Origin: Devosia sp. 66-22
GTDB taxonomy: Bacteria > Pseudomonadota > Alphaproteobacteria > Rhizobiales > Devosiaceae
DNA: 64,000 nt
Assembly (NCBI GenBank): GCA_001899065.1
Contig: MKUZ01000024.1
Span: 124,128-188,127, forward strand
Direction: 5' to 3'
The position numbers and the translations under genes were made by a program. Numbering within the stretch: position 1 is the stretch's first letter; each line of letters opens with the position of its first letter. Below, in pieces: positions 36,551 to 44,179 of the stretch. A model generated the notes under the pieces. It was not told where the DNA came from. It saw nothing but the letters and a program-made list of their open reading frames with translations, and made no database searches.

Positions 36551-37408
36551 TCAGCCGAACACCACCGTGCGCTTGCCGTTGAGCATCACGCGCGACTCGA
36601 GGTGGAGCTTCACCGCCCGCGCCAGCACGCGGCTCTCGATGTCGCGGCCGGCGGCCACCAGATCGTCGGCGCTCATGGCGTGGTTCACCCGCGCCGTCTC
36701 CTGCTCGATGATCGGCCCCTCGTCGAGGTCGGGGGTCACGTAATGCGCCGTGGCGCCGATGATCTTGACCCCGCGCTCATGCGCCTGGTGATAGGGCTTG
36801 GCGCCCTTGAAGCTGGGCAGGAACGAGTGGTGGATGTTGATGATCTGCCCATAGAGCCGCGTCGCGAACTGGTCGCCCAGCACCTGCATGTAGCGCGCCA
36901 GCACCACGAGCTCGGCGCCGGTATCCTTGACCAGCCGCAGCACGTCGGCTTCCTGCTCGGGCTTGTCCGACTTGTCGCGCCTGACCGGCAGGTAGTGGTA
37001 GGGAATGCCCTCATACTGCGCCGTCGCCCGCGAATCCTCGTGGTTGGAAACGATCGCGGCGACCTCCGCATCGAGCCAGCCGACCCGGATCTGGTAGAGC
37101 AGATGCAGCATGGTGTGGTCGAACTTCGAAACCATCACCACGATCTTCTTCTTGCGGCCCTGGTCGACCAGGGCCGTGCGCATGCCGAAGCGCTCGGTCA
37201 CCGGCCGCAGCGCGCGCTCCAGCGCATCGCGATCGACGCCGTCGGGCGCGGTGAAGGCGAGGCGCATGAAGAAGGTGCCGGTTTCCCGGTCCCAGAACTG
37301 GTTGCTCTCGGAAATGTTGGCGTTGAGCGCGGCGAGCTCGGTGGTCACCGCGGCAACGATGCCGGGGCGGTCGGCGCAGCTCAGCGTCAGGACGAAATCG
37401 GCGGACAT
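36551..37408 (-). CDS. purU: formyltetrahydrofolate deformylase
   Basis: This 285-residue enzyme hydrolyses 10-formyl-THF to THF and formate. An ACT domain (Thr-Leu-Ser-Cys-Ala-Asp-Arg-Pro-Gly-Ile) occupies about 1-85, followed by a formyltransferase fold with the catalytic Asn-Ile-His-His-Ser-Phe-Leu-Pro-Ser-Phe near residue 189 and His-Tyr-Val-Thr near residue 223. Length and motifs fit PurU. Confidence 0.94.
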   Translation of the reverse strand: MSADFVLTLSCADRPGIVAAVTTELAALNANISESNQFWDRETGTFFMRLAFTAPDGVDRDALERALRPVTERFGMRTALVDQGRKKKIVVMVSKFDHTMLHLLYQIRVGWLDAEVAAIVSNHEDSRATAQYEGIPYHYLPVRRDKSDKPEQEADVLRLVKDTGAELVVLARYMQVLGDQFATRLYGQIINIHHSFLPSFKGAKPYHQAHERGVKIIGATAHYVTPDLDEGPIIEQETARVNHAMSADDLVAAGRDIESRVLARAVKLHLESRVMLNGKRTVVFG

Positions 37409-37480
37409 TTATGGCTCCGGAGATGGGGCGCTTGTATCGCGGGGGAGGGGGATCGGGTCAAGCGCACCCGGCAGTCGGCC

Positions 37481-37774
37481 TCAGGCCTTGGGCGCGCCGT
37501 CTGAGCTGGCGTCCGGCGAACCGGACGGGGCGACGGGGGGTGTCCCGTCGCCGGTGGTACCCGGCGGGGACCCCGGCGAATTCTGCGGATAGCGTAGAAA
37601 GAGGTTCCACACGCAGTAGGCGAGACCCACCGCCGTGATGGTGATCCACAGCGGATCTCTGCTGAACAGCGCCTCATAGCCGAACCAGACAGCGACCACG
37701 GCGGTCACCACCACGCGCCGCCACAGCGGGCGAAAGAAGTCGGCGTCTTTCTGGTTCAGGGCCATGGCGGCCAT
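37481..37774 (-). CDS. small two-helix membrane protein (DUF3329-like)
   Basis: A 97-residue protein (or 94 from the ATG at 37765) with two predicted membrane helices near residues 21-36 and 43-60, then a Pro/Gly/Ser-rich tail. The Asp-Phe-Phe-Arg-Pro-Leu-Trp-Arg-Arg start resembles the DUF3329 family of Rhizobiales, whose function is unknown. It lies 72 bases upstream of purU on the same strand. Confidence 0.65.
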   Translation of the reverse strand: MAAMALNQKDADFFRPLWRRVVVTAVVAVWFGYEALFSRDPLWITITAVGLAYCVWNLFLRYPQNSPGSPPGTTGDGTPPVAPSGSPDASSDGAPKA

Positions 37775-37821
37775 ACCTAAAGCCCGGGGAAGGGCCGCGC
37801 AAGCCGCGCGGCCCCTGTTGG

Positions 37822-38781
37822 TTACGCCGCGGCGAGCCTTTCGCCGCGGGGCGCCTCGGCGAGGTAGATCAGGAGCGAGGCCCCTATGATCAGCGCCGAA
37901 CCGATCCAGAACCAGATCGTGGGCGTCTGGCTGAGGAAGATGAAGCCGATCACCGCGGTCAGCGGTACCTTGAGGTCGCCGAAGGGCTGCAGATATGTCG
38001 CATCCGCCAGCTTGTAGGCGAAGGCCAGCAGGTACTGCGCCGCCGCTGTCAGCACGCCGAGCAGCACCAGCAGCCAGACGCCGATGCCCTCGGGAAGCTG
38101 GAACGGGAAGCCGGTCGCGACCCCCGCCGGCAGCAGTCCGGGCACCTGCGAGAGCAGGGTTGCGACGAGCAGGATCAGCAGATGGTTGGGCGTGATCAGC
38201 ACCAGCAGCGAGACAGTCAACGTTTCAGGCGACTCGTCGCGCTTGGTCAGGTACTTGGTCAACACGTCCGTCGTCGCCCACAGCGCGGCCGCGGCGATCG
38301 GCACCAGCACCAGGATGGTGAAGCCGTCCGTGCCGATCCCCGATACCATCAGCGCGCCGGCAAAGCCGAGCAGGGCGGCGAACAGCCGGACCGGCGAGGC
38401 GCGTTCGCCCAGGAACAGCGTCGAGCCCAGCACGATGAACAGCGGTCCCGTCGCCAGTAGCGCCACCACCTGCCATACCGGCATACCCGAAGCGAAAGCG
38501 TAGACGAACACATGCACGCCCAGTGCCGAAACGAAGGCGCGGATCTCATGCACGACGGGATGGCTGGTCCTGAGATTGCCCACGCCGATGCGGGCGATCA
38601 GGGGCAGGGCGATGATGGTCGCCACCAGATACTGCCAGAACGTCATGCCGGTGGAGGGCATGCCGATCGGCCATGCCAGGTAGCTTTGCAGCACATTGGT
38701 CCCCGCAAAGGCGAGGCTCGCCGTGAGCATCAGCAGCGCCCCCGAAGTGGGGCGCGAGGTCGTCGAGGAAATCTGGTTCAT
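37822..38781 (-). CDS. ribN: riboflavin transporter RibN (EamA/DMT family)
   Basis: A 319-residue EamA protein with about ten membrane helices, preceded by AAGGA and an FMN riboswitch. In Rhizobium leguminosarum a DMT-family RibN, also under an FMN riboswitch, imports riboflavin; I name this gene on family plus riboswitch. The ATG at 38781 is chosen because the longer frame upstream runs through the riboswitch RNA. No other flavin gene is adjacent. Confidence 0.85.
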   Translation of the reverse strand: MNQISSTTSRPTSGALLMLTASLAFAGTNVLQSYLAWPIGMPSTGMTFWQYLVATIIALPLIARIGVGNLRTSHPVVHEIRAFVSALGVHVFVYAFASGMPVWQVVALLATGPLFIVLGSTLFLGERASPVRLFAALLGFAGALMVSGIGTDGFTILVLVPIAAAALWATTDVLTKYLTKRDESPETLTVSLLVLITPNHLLILLVATLLSQVPGLLPAGVATGFPFQLPEGIGVWLLVLLGVLTAAAQYLLAFAYKLADATYLQPFGDLKVPLTAVIGFIFLSQTPTIWFWIGSALIIGASLLIYLAEAPRGERLAAA

Positions 38782-38830
38782 GTCGTTCCTTTCCGTCACC
38801 AGTTTCCTCAGGGTGCACGGACGGGACGCG

Positions 38831-38868
38831 ACCGGCGTGTCGACGGGCCATAGCCCATACGCGCCGGT
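38831..38868 (-). terminator. probable expression-platform hairpin of the FMN riboswitch
   Basis: On the minus strand ACCGGCG pairs with CGCCGGT, enclosing a second GGGC-TAT-GGCCC-like stem. It lies between the aptamer and ribN. A short AACGGGTTTGAAACC stretch at the aptamer border can compete with it. No U-run follows, so it may block translation or aid Rho rather than act as a classical terminator. Confidence 0.5.
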
Positions 38869-38879
38869 TTCAAACCCGT

Positions 38880-39015
38880 TCTCTTTCATCCGGACTGTGA
38901 CCGTCGGCTCGGGAATCGCACCCAAATCTGCTGACCTCTCCCAGGCGGGAGATCGCTCGCGGGCTAGGCGTTGCCGCCATTACCGCCGGTGGGGAGTTTC
39001 ACCCCGCCCTGAGAA
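38880..39015 (-). promoter_or_regulatory. FMN riboswitch (RFN element)
   Basis: The minus strand carries the conserved RFN blocks: TCTCAGGGCGGGGTGAAA near 38998-39014, then CCCCACCGGCGGTAAT, a variable stem, GGTCAGCAGATTTGGGTGCGA-like junction near 38907-38935 and finally CCGACGGTCACAGTCCGGAT near 38887-38906. Order and spacing match the FMN aptamer. FMN binding should lower ribN expression. Confidence 0.95.
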
Positions 39016-39201
39016 CAATGCCGGTTCATCGTGAACCGACGATGTAACAGATACGCCGGACGCGGCCAGCGATCAACCCGGCTTCGCGCGACGGTCCGGT
39101 CGCTGCGGGTTGATAATACAGAATAATCCTCCCGGACCTCTTGTATTATCGCTAATATCGCGCAACCACAGGTTCTGTGGTGAGGACAGTGGAGGCCGGT
39201 C
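39016..39201. promoter_or_regulatory. divergent ribN/VOC control region with several inverted repeats
   Basis: This stretch separates the riboswitch from the VOC gene. It contains CGGTTCA-TCG-TGAACCG (39022-39038), GATAATACA with its complement TGTATTATC (39112-39120 and 39142-39150), and CCACAG-GTT-CTGTGG (39166-39180). The centre is strikingly AT-rich for this genome. The repeats suggest one or more DNA-binding regulators, none identified. Confidence 0.5.
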
Positions 39202-39675
39202 ATGGGCGCGTTTCAGACGCTGGGACACATCAATTTTAAGACGCGCGACCTCGCGCGGTCGATCGCTTTTTACAAGCGGCTCGGCTTCGAGCCCTTCCTC
39301 GAGCTGACCCAGGAAGACGGCCGCCCCTGGATTGTCTATCTGCGCTTCGACGACATGCTCTATCTCGAGCTCACCGGCGGCGGCCCCGCCGCGGAGGAGG
39401 CACCCGGCCCCGAGGTCACGGGCTTCAACCATCTATGCATCACGGTCGACGACATCGAGGTGGCAGCGAAAGAGCTTGGCGCCCTCGGCATCCCCCTGAT
39501 GCACCCCCTTAGCCCCGGCAGGGGTCTCGACAGCAATCGTGGCGCCTGGGTCGCCGATCCCGACGGCAACCGCATCGAACTCATGCAGATGTCCACCGAC
39601 TGCGCCCAGTACGAAGCCATCAAGGCCTTCAAGGCCGGCAAGGGCATGACCAGCCTCGTCCGTCCATTGAAGTGA
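39202..39675 (+). CDS. VOC-superfamily (glyoxalase-like) protein
   Basis: A 157-residue protein with one vicinal-oxygen-chelate unit: Gly-His-Ile-Asn-Phe near residue 8, Phe-Asn-His-Leu-Cys near residue 74 and Asp-Pro-Asp-Gly-Asn-Arg-Ile-Glu-Leu near residue 120 supply likely metal ligands. It may be a lactoylglutathione lyase-like or dioxygenase-like enzyme; the substrate cannot be read. GGAGG precedes the ATG. Confidence 0.82.
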   Translation: MGAFQTLGHINFKTRDLARSIAFYKRLGFEPFLELTQEDGRPWIVYLRFDDMLYLELTGGGPAAEEAPGPEVTGFNHLCITVDDIEVAAKELGALGIPLMHPLSPGRGLDSNRGAWVADPDGNRIELMQMSTDCAQYEAIKAFKAGKGMTSLVRPLK

Positions 39676-39804
39676 CGTTCTAGTGGCCGTCGCACCGTTC
39701 TCACGTCGGCGGCGCCCAACGCGCACTCCACTCGCGGCGCGTTTGCCCGGCGGAGGGCCGGCCCGGACCTCGCGGTCACCGGGCGCTTTGTGCGGAAGAG
39801 CGTT

Positions 39805-40023
39805 CTAGTTGATCTCGATGCCGTTCTTGCTGAACATTTCGAGCATCGTCTGCGCGTCAAAGCACTTGAACTTGGCGTTCTCGATGGCGTTGCTGCCCAC
39901 CGCGGCGTTCATGACATTCTCGACCACCGCACAGGCCTCCTTGCTGTCGTACTGTCCGATCGGCGTCAGCGTCGCTTCACCGGTCAGCGCGTAGAGAATG
40001 AAGAAGATGGCGGTCGTCGACAT
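39805..40023 (-). CDS. small protein of unknown function
   Basis: This 72-residue protein has a hydrophobic N-terminus (Ala-Ile-Phe-Phe-Ile-Leu-Tyr-Ala-Leu) that could be a signal or anchor, followed by a soluble part with two cysteines (Glu-Ala-Cys-Ala-Val and Phe-Lys-Cys-Phe) able to form a disulfide. AGGGGG lies before the ATG, which supports translation. I do not recognise a family. Confidence 0.55.
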   Translation of the reverse strand: MSTTAIFFILYALTGEATLTPIGQYDSKEACAVVENVMNAAVGSNAIENAKFKCFDAQTMLEMFSKNGIEIN

Positions 40024-40068
40024 TGCAGAATCCCCCTTGGTTCAGGGCGGTAGCCTAGCAGTACTCGC

Positions 40069-40632
40069 TCACTGAGCGGAAGCCTGCGGCAGCTCGGGCC
40101 GCAACAGCCGCTCCGCCAGCAGGCGGAAGGCGGGGCCCAGCTCCGCCACCGACTGAGCGCGGCGGCCGATGCCGTAGCTGGCTGCAAAGAACAGCTGCGC
40201 CATCATCCGCGCCCGCACCACCCCGGCAGTAGCCAGTTCGGCCTCGACCAGATCGACAAGCTCCGTCTCCAGCGCCGCGAACTGCGTCGCCCAGCCGCGA
40301 TCGTGTTCTTCGTAGAGTTCGTCGGCGTGTGGCGAACCCTCGAGCAGCCGCCAGACCGCCTTGTGCTTGAGCGTCATTGCCGCCGCGATGCGCTGCACGG
40401 CGTCGCCCTCGCCGGCAAGCGCCCCCCTGAACTCTACCCGCCAGGCGCCAATCAGCCGCTCGAGCAGCGCCGCGAACACCGCGTCCTTGTCGGGGAAGTA
40501 GGCGTAGAGCGTAGGCTTGGCGACGCCGGCCCGCCGAGCGATCGCCTCCATGCTGGTGCCGCGCAGGCCGTGCTTGAGCACCAGCGCCTGAGCCGCGTCC
40601 AGCATTGTATCCCTGCGAGCTTCCGCCGCCAT
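40069..40632 (-). CDS. TetR-family regulator
   Basis: A 187-residue regulator with a clear N-terminal TetR helix-turn-helix (Gly-Thr-Ser-Met-Glu-Ala-Ile-Ala-Arg-Arg-Ala-Gly-Val ... Lys-Pro-Thr-Leu-Tyr-Ala-Tyr-Phe). The ligand-binding C-terminus has no known match. It is divergent from the SDR gene across 64 bases that contain a 9+9 base palindromic operator, so it likely represses that gene and itself. Confidence 0.85.
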   Translation of the reverse strand: MAAEARRDTMLDAAQALVLKHGLRGTSMEAIARRAGVAKPTLYAYFPDKDAVFAALLERLIGAWRVEFRGALAGEGDAVQRIAAAMTLKHKAVWRLLEGSPHADELYEEHDRGWATQFAALETELVDLVEAELATAGVVRARMMAQLFFAASYGIGRRAQSVAELGPAFRLLAERLLRPELPQASAQ

Positions 40633-40642
40633 CGAATCCTCA

Positions 40643-40678
40643 TTGAACGGAATGAACGAATATCATATGTTCCGTTCA
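40643..40678 (+). promoter_or_regulatory. TetR operator overlapping the SDR promoter
   Basis: TGAACGGAA (40644-40652) and TTCCGTTCA (40670-40678) are perfect inverted arms 17 bases apart. A TTGAAC -35 (40643-40648) and a TATGTT -10 (40666-40671) with 17-base spacing fall on the arms. A bound TetR dimer would block polymerase. Confidence 0.7.
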
Positions 40679-40696
40679 GTTGCTACGGAGGACTGC

Positions 40697-41719
40697 ATGG
40701 CCGACCGCGTTCTGCTCACCGGAATCTCAGGCTTTCTGGGCGGCCATGTCGCCCTCGAATTGCTGAGGGCGGGCTATCAGGTGCGGGGCAGCGTCCGCGA
40801 CCTCGGCAGGGCCGACAAGGTCCGCGCCACGCTGGCGCGGGCGGGCGCCGATGTGAGTCGCCTCGACTTCGTCGCGCTCGACCTCATGTCCGACGCCGGC
40901 TGGGACGATGCGATGGTCGATGTCCGCTACCTCCAACACACCGCCTCGCCCTTCGTCACCCGCGAGCCGAAAGACCGCAACGACCTGATCCGCCCTGCGG
41001 TGGAGGGGACGCGCCGCGCCATCTCGGCGGCGCTCCGCGCCGGGGTCGAGCGGTTCGTCGTCACCTCCTCAATGGCCGCGGTCATGTATGGTCACGACAA
41101 ATCCCGCTCCGCCCCCTTTACCGCCGCCGACTGGACCAGCCTCGAGGGCCGCGACGTCTCGGGCTATGTCGAATCCAAGACCCGCGCCGAGCGCGCCGCC
41201 TGGGAACTGGTCGACGCCGCCGGTCGGCACGCCGACCTGGCAACCATCAATCCGGGCGCCATTTTCGGGCCGCTGCTCGACGAGGACCCTGGTACGTCGG
41301 TGGGCCTGCTTAAGCGGATGTTCGACGGCAGCCTGCCCGCCGCGGCGCGCGTTGCTTTCATCGTCGTCGACGTGCGCGACGTCGCCGCCGCGCACGTCGC
41401 GGCCATGACCTCTGAGGCCGCGCGCGGCCGGCGGTTCCCCATGGGCAACGGCACCTATACGCTCATGGAGCTGGCCGGCATCCTGCGGCAGGCCATGCCG
41501 GAGCGGTCGGGCAAGATGCCGCGCTTCGAGGTGCCCGACTGGATCGTGCGGCTCGTCGCCAATGTCGATGCCGACATTCGCGGCAATCTGGGCGAACTGG
41601 GCGTGGTCAAGCGCGCCAGCGCCGACGACGTGAAGCGTCTCCTGGGCCGCGACCTGATTTCGGCCGAGGACGCCACTATCGCCTCGGCGCGCAGCCTCGT
41701 CGCCCAGGGTCTCGCCTGA
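40697..41719 (+). CDS. NAD(P)-dependent SDR, dihydroflavonol-reductase/aldehyde-reductase-like
   Basis: This 340-residue extended SDR begins with Leu-Leu-Thr-Gly-Ile-Ser-Gly-Phe-Leu-Gly-Gly, and the active-site Tyr-Val-Glu-Ser-Lys lies near residue 156. Its family reduces aldehydes or ketones with NADPH. Being under the divergent TetR, it probably answers a xenobiotic or reactive carbonyl. The ATG at 40697 follows ACGGAGGA. Confidence 0.85.
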   Translation: MADRVLLTGISGFLGGHVALELLRAGYQVRGSVRDLGRADKVRATLARAGADVSRLDFVALDLMSDAGWDDAMVDVRYLQHTASPFVTREPKDRNDLIRPAVEGTRRAISAALRAGVERFVVTSSMAAVMYGHDKSRSAPFTAADWTSLEGRDVSGYVESKTRAERAAWELVDAAGRHADLATINPGAIFGPLLDEDPGTSVGLLKRMFDGSLPAAARVAFIVVDVRDVAAAHVAAMTSEAARGRRFPMGNGTYTLMELAGILRQAMPERSGKMPRFEVPDWIVRLVANVDADIRGNLGELGVVKRASADDVKRLLGRDLISAEDATIASARSLVAQGLA

Positions 41720-41779
41720 GCCAAAAAAGGGGCTAGGCGCGGCGGGTGCGATTGGTTATGTAGCAACCCGCCGGCGGAC

Positions 41780-41855
41780 GGGGCTGTAGCTCAGTTGGGA
41801 GAGCGTATCGTTCGCAATGATAAGGTCAGCGGTTCGATCCCGCTCAGCTCCACCA
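41780..41855 (+). tRNA. tRNA-Ala (CGC anticodon)
   Basis: A 76-base cloverleaf with encoded CCA. The acceptor stem pairs GGGGCTG with CAGCTCC and keeps the G3-U70 wobble that identifies tRNA-Ala. The anticodon loop TTCGCAA gives CGC, reading GCG. D arm (GCTC/GAGC) and T arm (AGCGG/CCGCT) are intact. It ends 7 bases before a glycosyltransferase stop codon. Confidence 0.96.
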
Positions 41856-41862
41856 GCCGGCA

Positions 41863-42927
41863 CTAGTCTCCATCGCGCAGCGGCATGGCCGCAGGCCGTG
41901 GCACAACCTCCCCCTCGAAAGCATATTGCGCGCCGAGCTGCCGCATGTCGTCCTCGCGGTCGGCGATCCAGCCCTGGATACGGGGCGGGAAGAAGTTCGT
42001 GTTCGGGCGCGCCGCAAATGCGAAGGTCGGGTGGATGTCGGCTGGTGCCGACACGGTGGTGCGGCCAAGGCCTGCCTCCATCCGCCAGTATCGCGGCACG
42101 CGGTTGAGGTAGAGGCCGTAAATCACGGCTTCGTGCTCCCCCGCGCTGAGCGCCGCGGCGCCGATGATCTCGAGCTCGGTCGTCATGTTGGTGCGGTAGC
42201 TCGCGACGACGTCCTCGGGCGACATGCCCTTCCACCCGTCGGTCAGCCCTCCCGGCCTGTCGTCCCAGCGGTGGTAGAGCTTGCGCGGCACCGCGACAAA
42301 CCCGCCGGCGGCGGCCATTTCGAGCAGATAGGGCTCGTTGGCCCATAGGCCGCCCACCGCGTTCTGCTGCATGCGCAGGGACGCGCCCACGACGTCCCGC
42401 CGCGTCAGCCCGCGCAGCGGTGAACCGCGGTCGGGGGTGACAAAGAACGTCATCAGGCGGTGGGCCGCCGGTCCGTCGAAATCGAGCGCTTTCGAGGTGT
42501 GGGTGCTGCCCCCGAAATGGTCCATGTCGCAGTAGGCGAGGGCTGCCTGCGGGTGCCGGCGGATCGCGGCCAGCAGCACGGCGGCGTAGTCGGGCTCGAT
42601 CAGGTCGTCGTGGAAGTAGAAGAAGAAATACTCGGTGTCGACCCGCGACAGCAGGTAGTTGGCGTTCCCGGCCCAGCCCAGATGCTCGCGTTGGTGCACC
42701 ACCTCGATGCGCCGGTCGGTGCGGGCAAGCGCTTCGCAGATCTCCGCGGTCCGGTCGCTCGAGCGGTCGATCGAAATCAGAATGCGGATGTTGCGGTGCG
42801 TCTGGGCTGTGGCACAGGCCACCGCCTTGGCAACGAACGCTTCGGACTCGTAGGCCGACAGGCAGATCGTCACGTCCGGTCGCCGCGGGCGCCACAGGCG
42901 GGTGAGGCGCTCAACGATCGAGGTCAC
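41863..42927 (-). CDS. family-2 glycosyltransferase
   Basis: A 354-residue GT2 protein starting at GTG that overlaps the upstream oxidoreductase stop. The N-terminal region reads Val-Thr-Ile-Cys-Leu-Ser-Ala-Tyr-Glu, with Ser-Ile-Asp-Arg-Ser-Ser-Asp and the Phe-His-Asp-Asp metal motif near residue 103. No membrane helices are seen. Coupling to an FAD oxidoreductase suggests joint modification of a surface glycan or small glycoconjugate, but this is inference. Confidence 0.82.
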   Translation of the reverse strand: MTSIVERLTRLWRPRRPDVTICLSAYESEAFVAKAVACATAQTHRNIRILISIDRSSDRTAEICEALARTDRRIEVVHQREHLGWAGNANYLLSRVDTEYFFFYFHDDLIEPDYAAVLLAAIRRHPQAALAYCDMDHFGGSTHTSKALDFDGPAAHRLMTFFVTPDRGSPLRGLTRRDVVGASLRMQQNAVGGLWANEPYLLEMAAAGGFVAVPRKLYHRWDDRPGGLTDGWKGMSPEDVVASYRTNMTTELEIIGAAALSAGEHEAVIYGLYLNRVPRYWRMEAGLGRTTVSAPADIHPTFAFAARPNTNFFPPRIQGWIADREDDMRQLGAQYAFEGEVVPRPAAMPLRDGD

Positions 42928-44138
42928 TGCCCGCCGCCTTGTGCGATCCGGCTGGCGCAAACCTCGGCGAACAGCGGCGCCATTGTCAGTTTGCCCGGAT
43001 CGATCGAGTGATAGCCCCCTTGGGAGTGTACGCCGATATCGTAGCGATTGTGCAGCTCGCTGCGCGGATCGTCGATATCGGTGTTGCCCCAGGCCACGAT
43101 CGGGCCGCCCTTGATCCACAGCCCGTCGAGTTCGGCGCCGCGGATCGGCGCCAGGGCGCGCACGATCGCGGCGAGGCCATCGACGGTTCCCGCCACCATC
43201 GAGCGACCAGCGGCGCCTTCGGGGCTCGCCGGCCAGTAGGGCGGTTGCATTTCGCTCGACATCTCGGTGACGCAGCTGGGGTACCAAGTGAGGTAGGTCG
43301 TCGCGTCGGGGTAGCTCACCACCTCGCCGAACGGTCCAGAGACGATCGTGGCACTGGGCGGGCGCGGCAGGCCGGCGGGCCATTTGAAGCCGACGCCGTA
43401 TTTGAGGCGGTAGAGCCACGGACGTCCGGCGCCGATCCCGGCGGTCGCGTCGATGGCGAGCCGGCTCTCCCACAGGGCGTTGACGATGGCGGCAAACGGC
43501 TCCCGTCGTGTCCGGCCCTCGGCCACCGTCGCGACGCTGCCATCGTCCGCGGCGGTCACCTCGTGGCCCAGCCTGATCTCGATCCTGGGGTGGGTGGCGA
43601 TGACGGCGCCCAGCCGCCGCGCCAGATCCACCGGATCGATGGCGACCTCCGGCGTATCGAACACGGCGGCGACATGCCGGGGATCGAACGCCGCATCGAG
43701 TTCCGCGTCGGACCACCGGCGCACCGGGGCAGCGACATCGCGGCCGAAATAGGCGTGGGGTCGCGCTGCGGACGCGGTCCGCAACAGATCGTGCATGGCG
43801 GCAAAATAGCCACCCACTTCCGCGACCGAATGCTGGCTGTCGCGGTGGACGACATAGGCGGCGGGGAACGATGTCGGCAGGCGCGCCGCCTCAATGCCGA
43901 GATAGCGTTCGAGGAACGGCGCGAAGGCCAGGGCCCCGCGCATCATGGTCCTCGCCGTGGCGAGAGAGGGATCGGCCGCGTACATCCAGCCCAGATGGAT
44001 CTTGCCCTCATTGGCAATCGCGGTCCGGCTCAGGACGGCGCCGGCGCGCTCGAACAGCACGACGTCGATGCCGCGTTCGGCCAATGCCAGTGCAGTGCAG
44101 CAGCCCTGGAGGCCCGCACCGAGAACCGCGACCGTCAT
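42924..44138 (-). CDS. DAO-type FAD-dependent oxidoreductase
   Basis: This 404-residue flavoprotein has the N-terminal Gly-Ala-Gly-Leu-Gln-Gly-Cys dinucleotide motif, Phe-Glu-Arg for ribose binding and a Gly-Lys-Ile-His-Leu-Gly segment near residue 45. It resembles D-amino-acid/glycine oxidases, but the substrate is unknown and it may act on an activated or bound sugar. Translationally coupled to the GT2 gene. Confidence 0.78.
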   Translation of the reverse strand: MTVAVLGAGLQGCCTALALAERGIDVVLFERAGAVLSRTAIANEGKIHLGWMYAADPSLATARTMMRGALAFAPFLERYLGIEAARLPTSFPAAYVVHRDSQHSVAEVGGYFAAMHDLLRTASAARPHAYFGRDVAAPVRRWSDAELDAAFDPRHVAAVFDTPEVAIDPVDLARRLGAVIATHPRIEIRLGHEVTAADDGSVATVAEGRTRREPFAAIVNALWESRLAIDATAGIGAGRPWLYRLKYGVGFKWPAGLPRPPSATIVSGPFGEVVSYPDATTYLTWYPSCVTEMSSEMQPPYWPASPEGAAGRSMVAGTVDGLAAIVRALAPIRGAELDGLWIKGGPIVAWGNTDIDDPRSELHNRYDIGVHSQGGYHSIDPGKLTMAPLFAEVCASRIAQGGGQ

Positions 44139-44179
44139 CGAGGCAACCCTTTTCTCCTCTGGGGACGCTGCGCGGGCGG

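Noticed and set aside
39110-39124. TTGATAATACAG as another FixK box
   Set aside because: The left half fits TTGAT but no ATCAA lies at the required 4-base spacing.
41780-41855. tRNA-Ala as an island attachment site
   Set aside because: No second copy of the tRNA 3' end, no integrase and no mobility gene was seen in the window.
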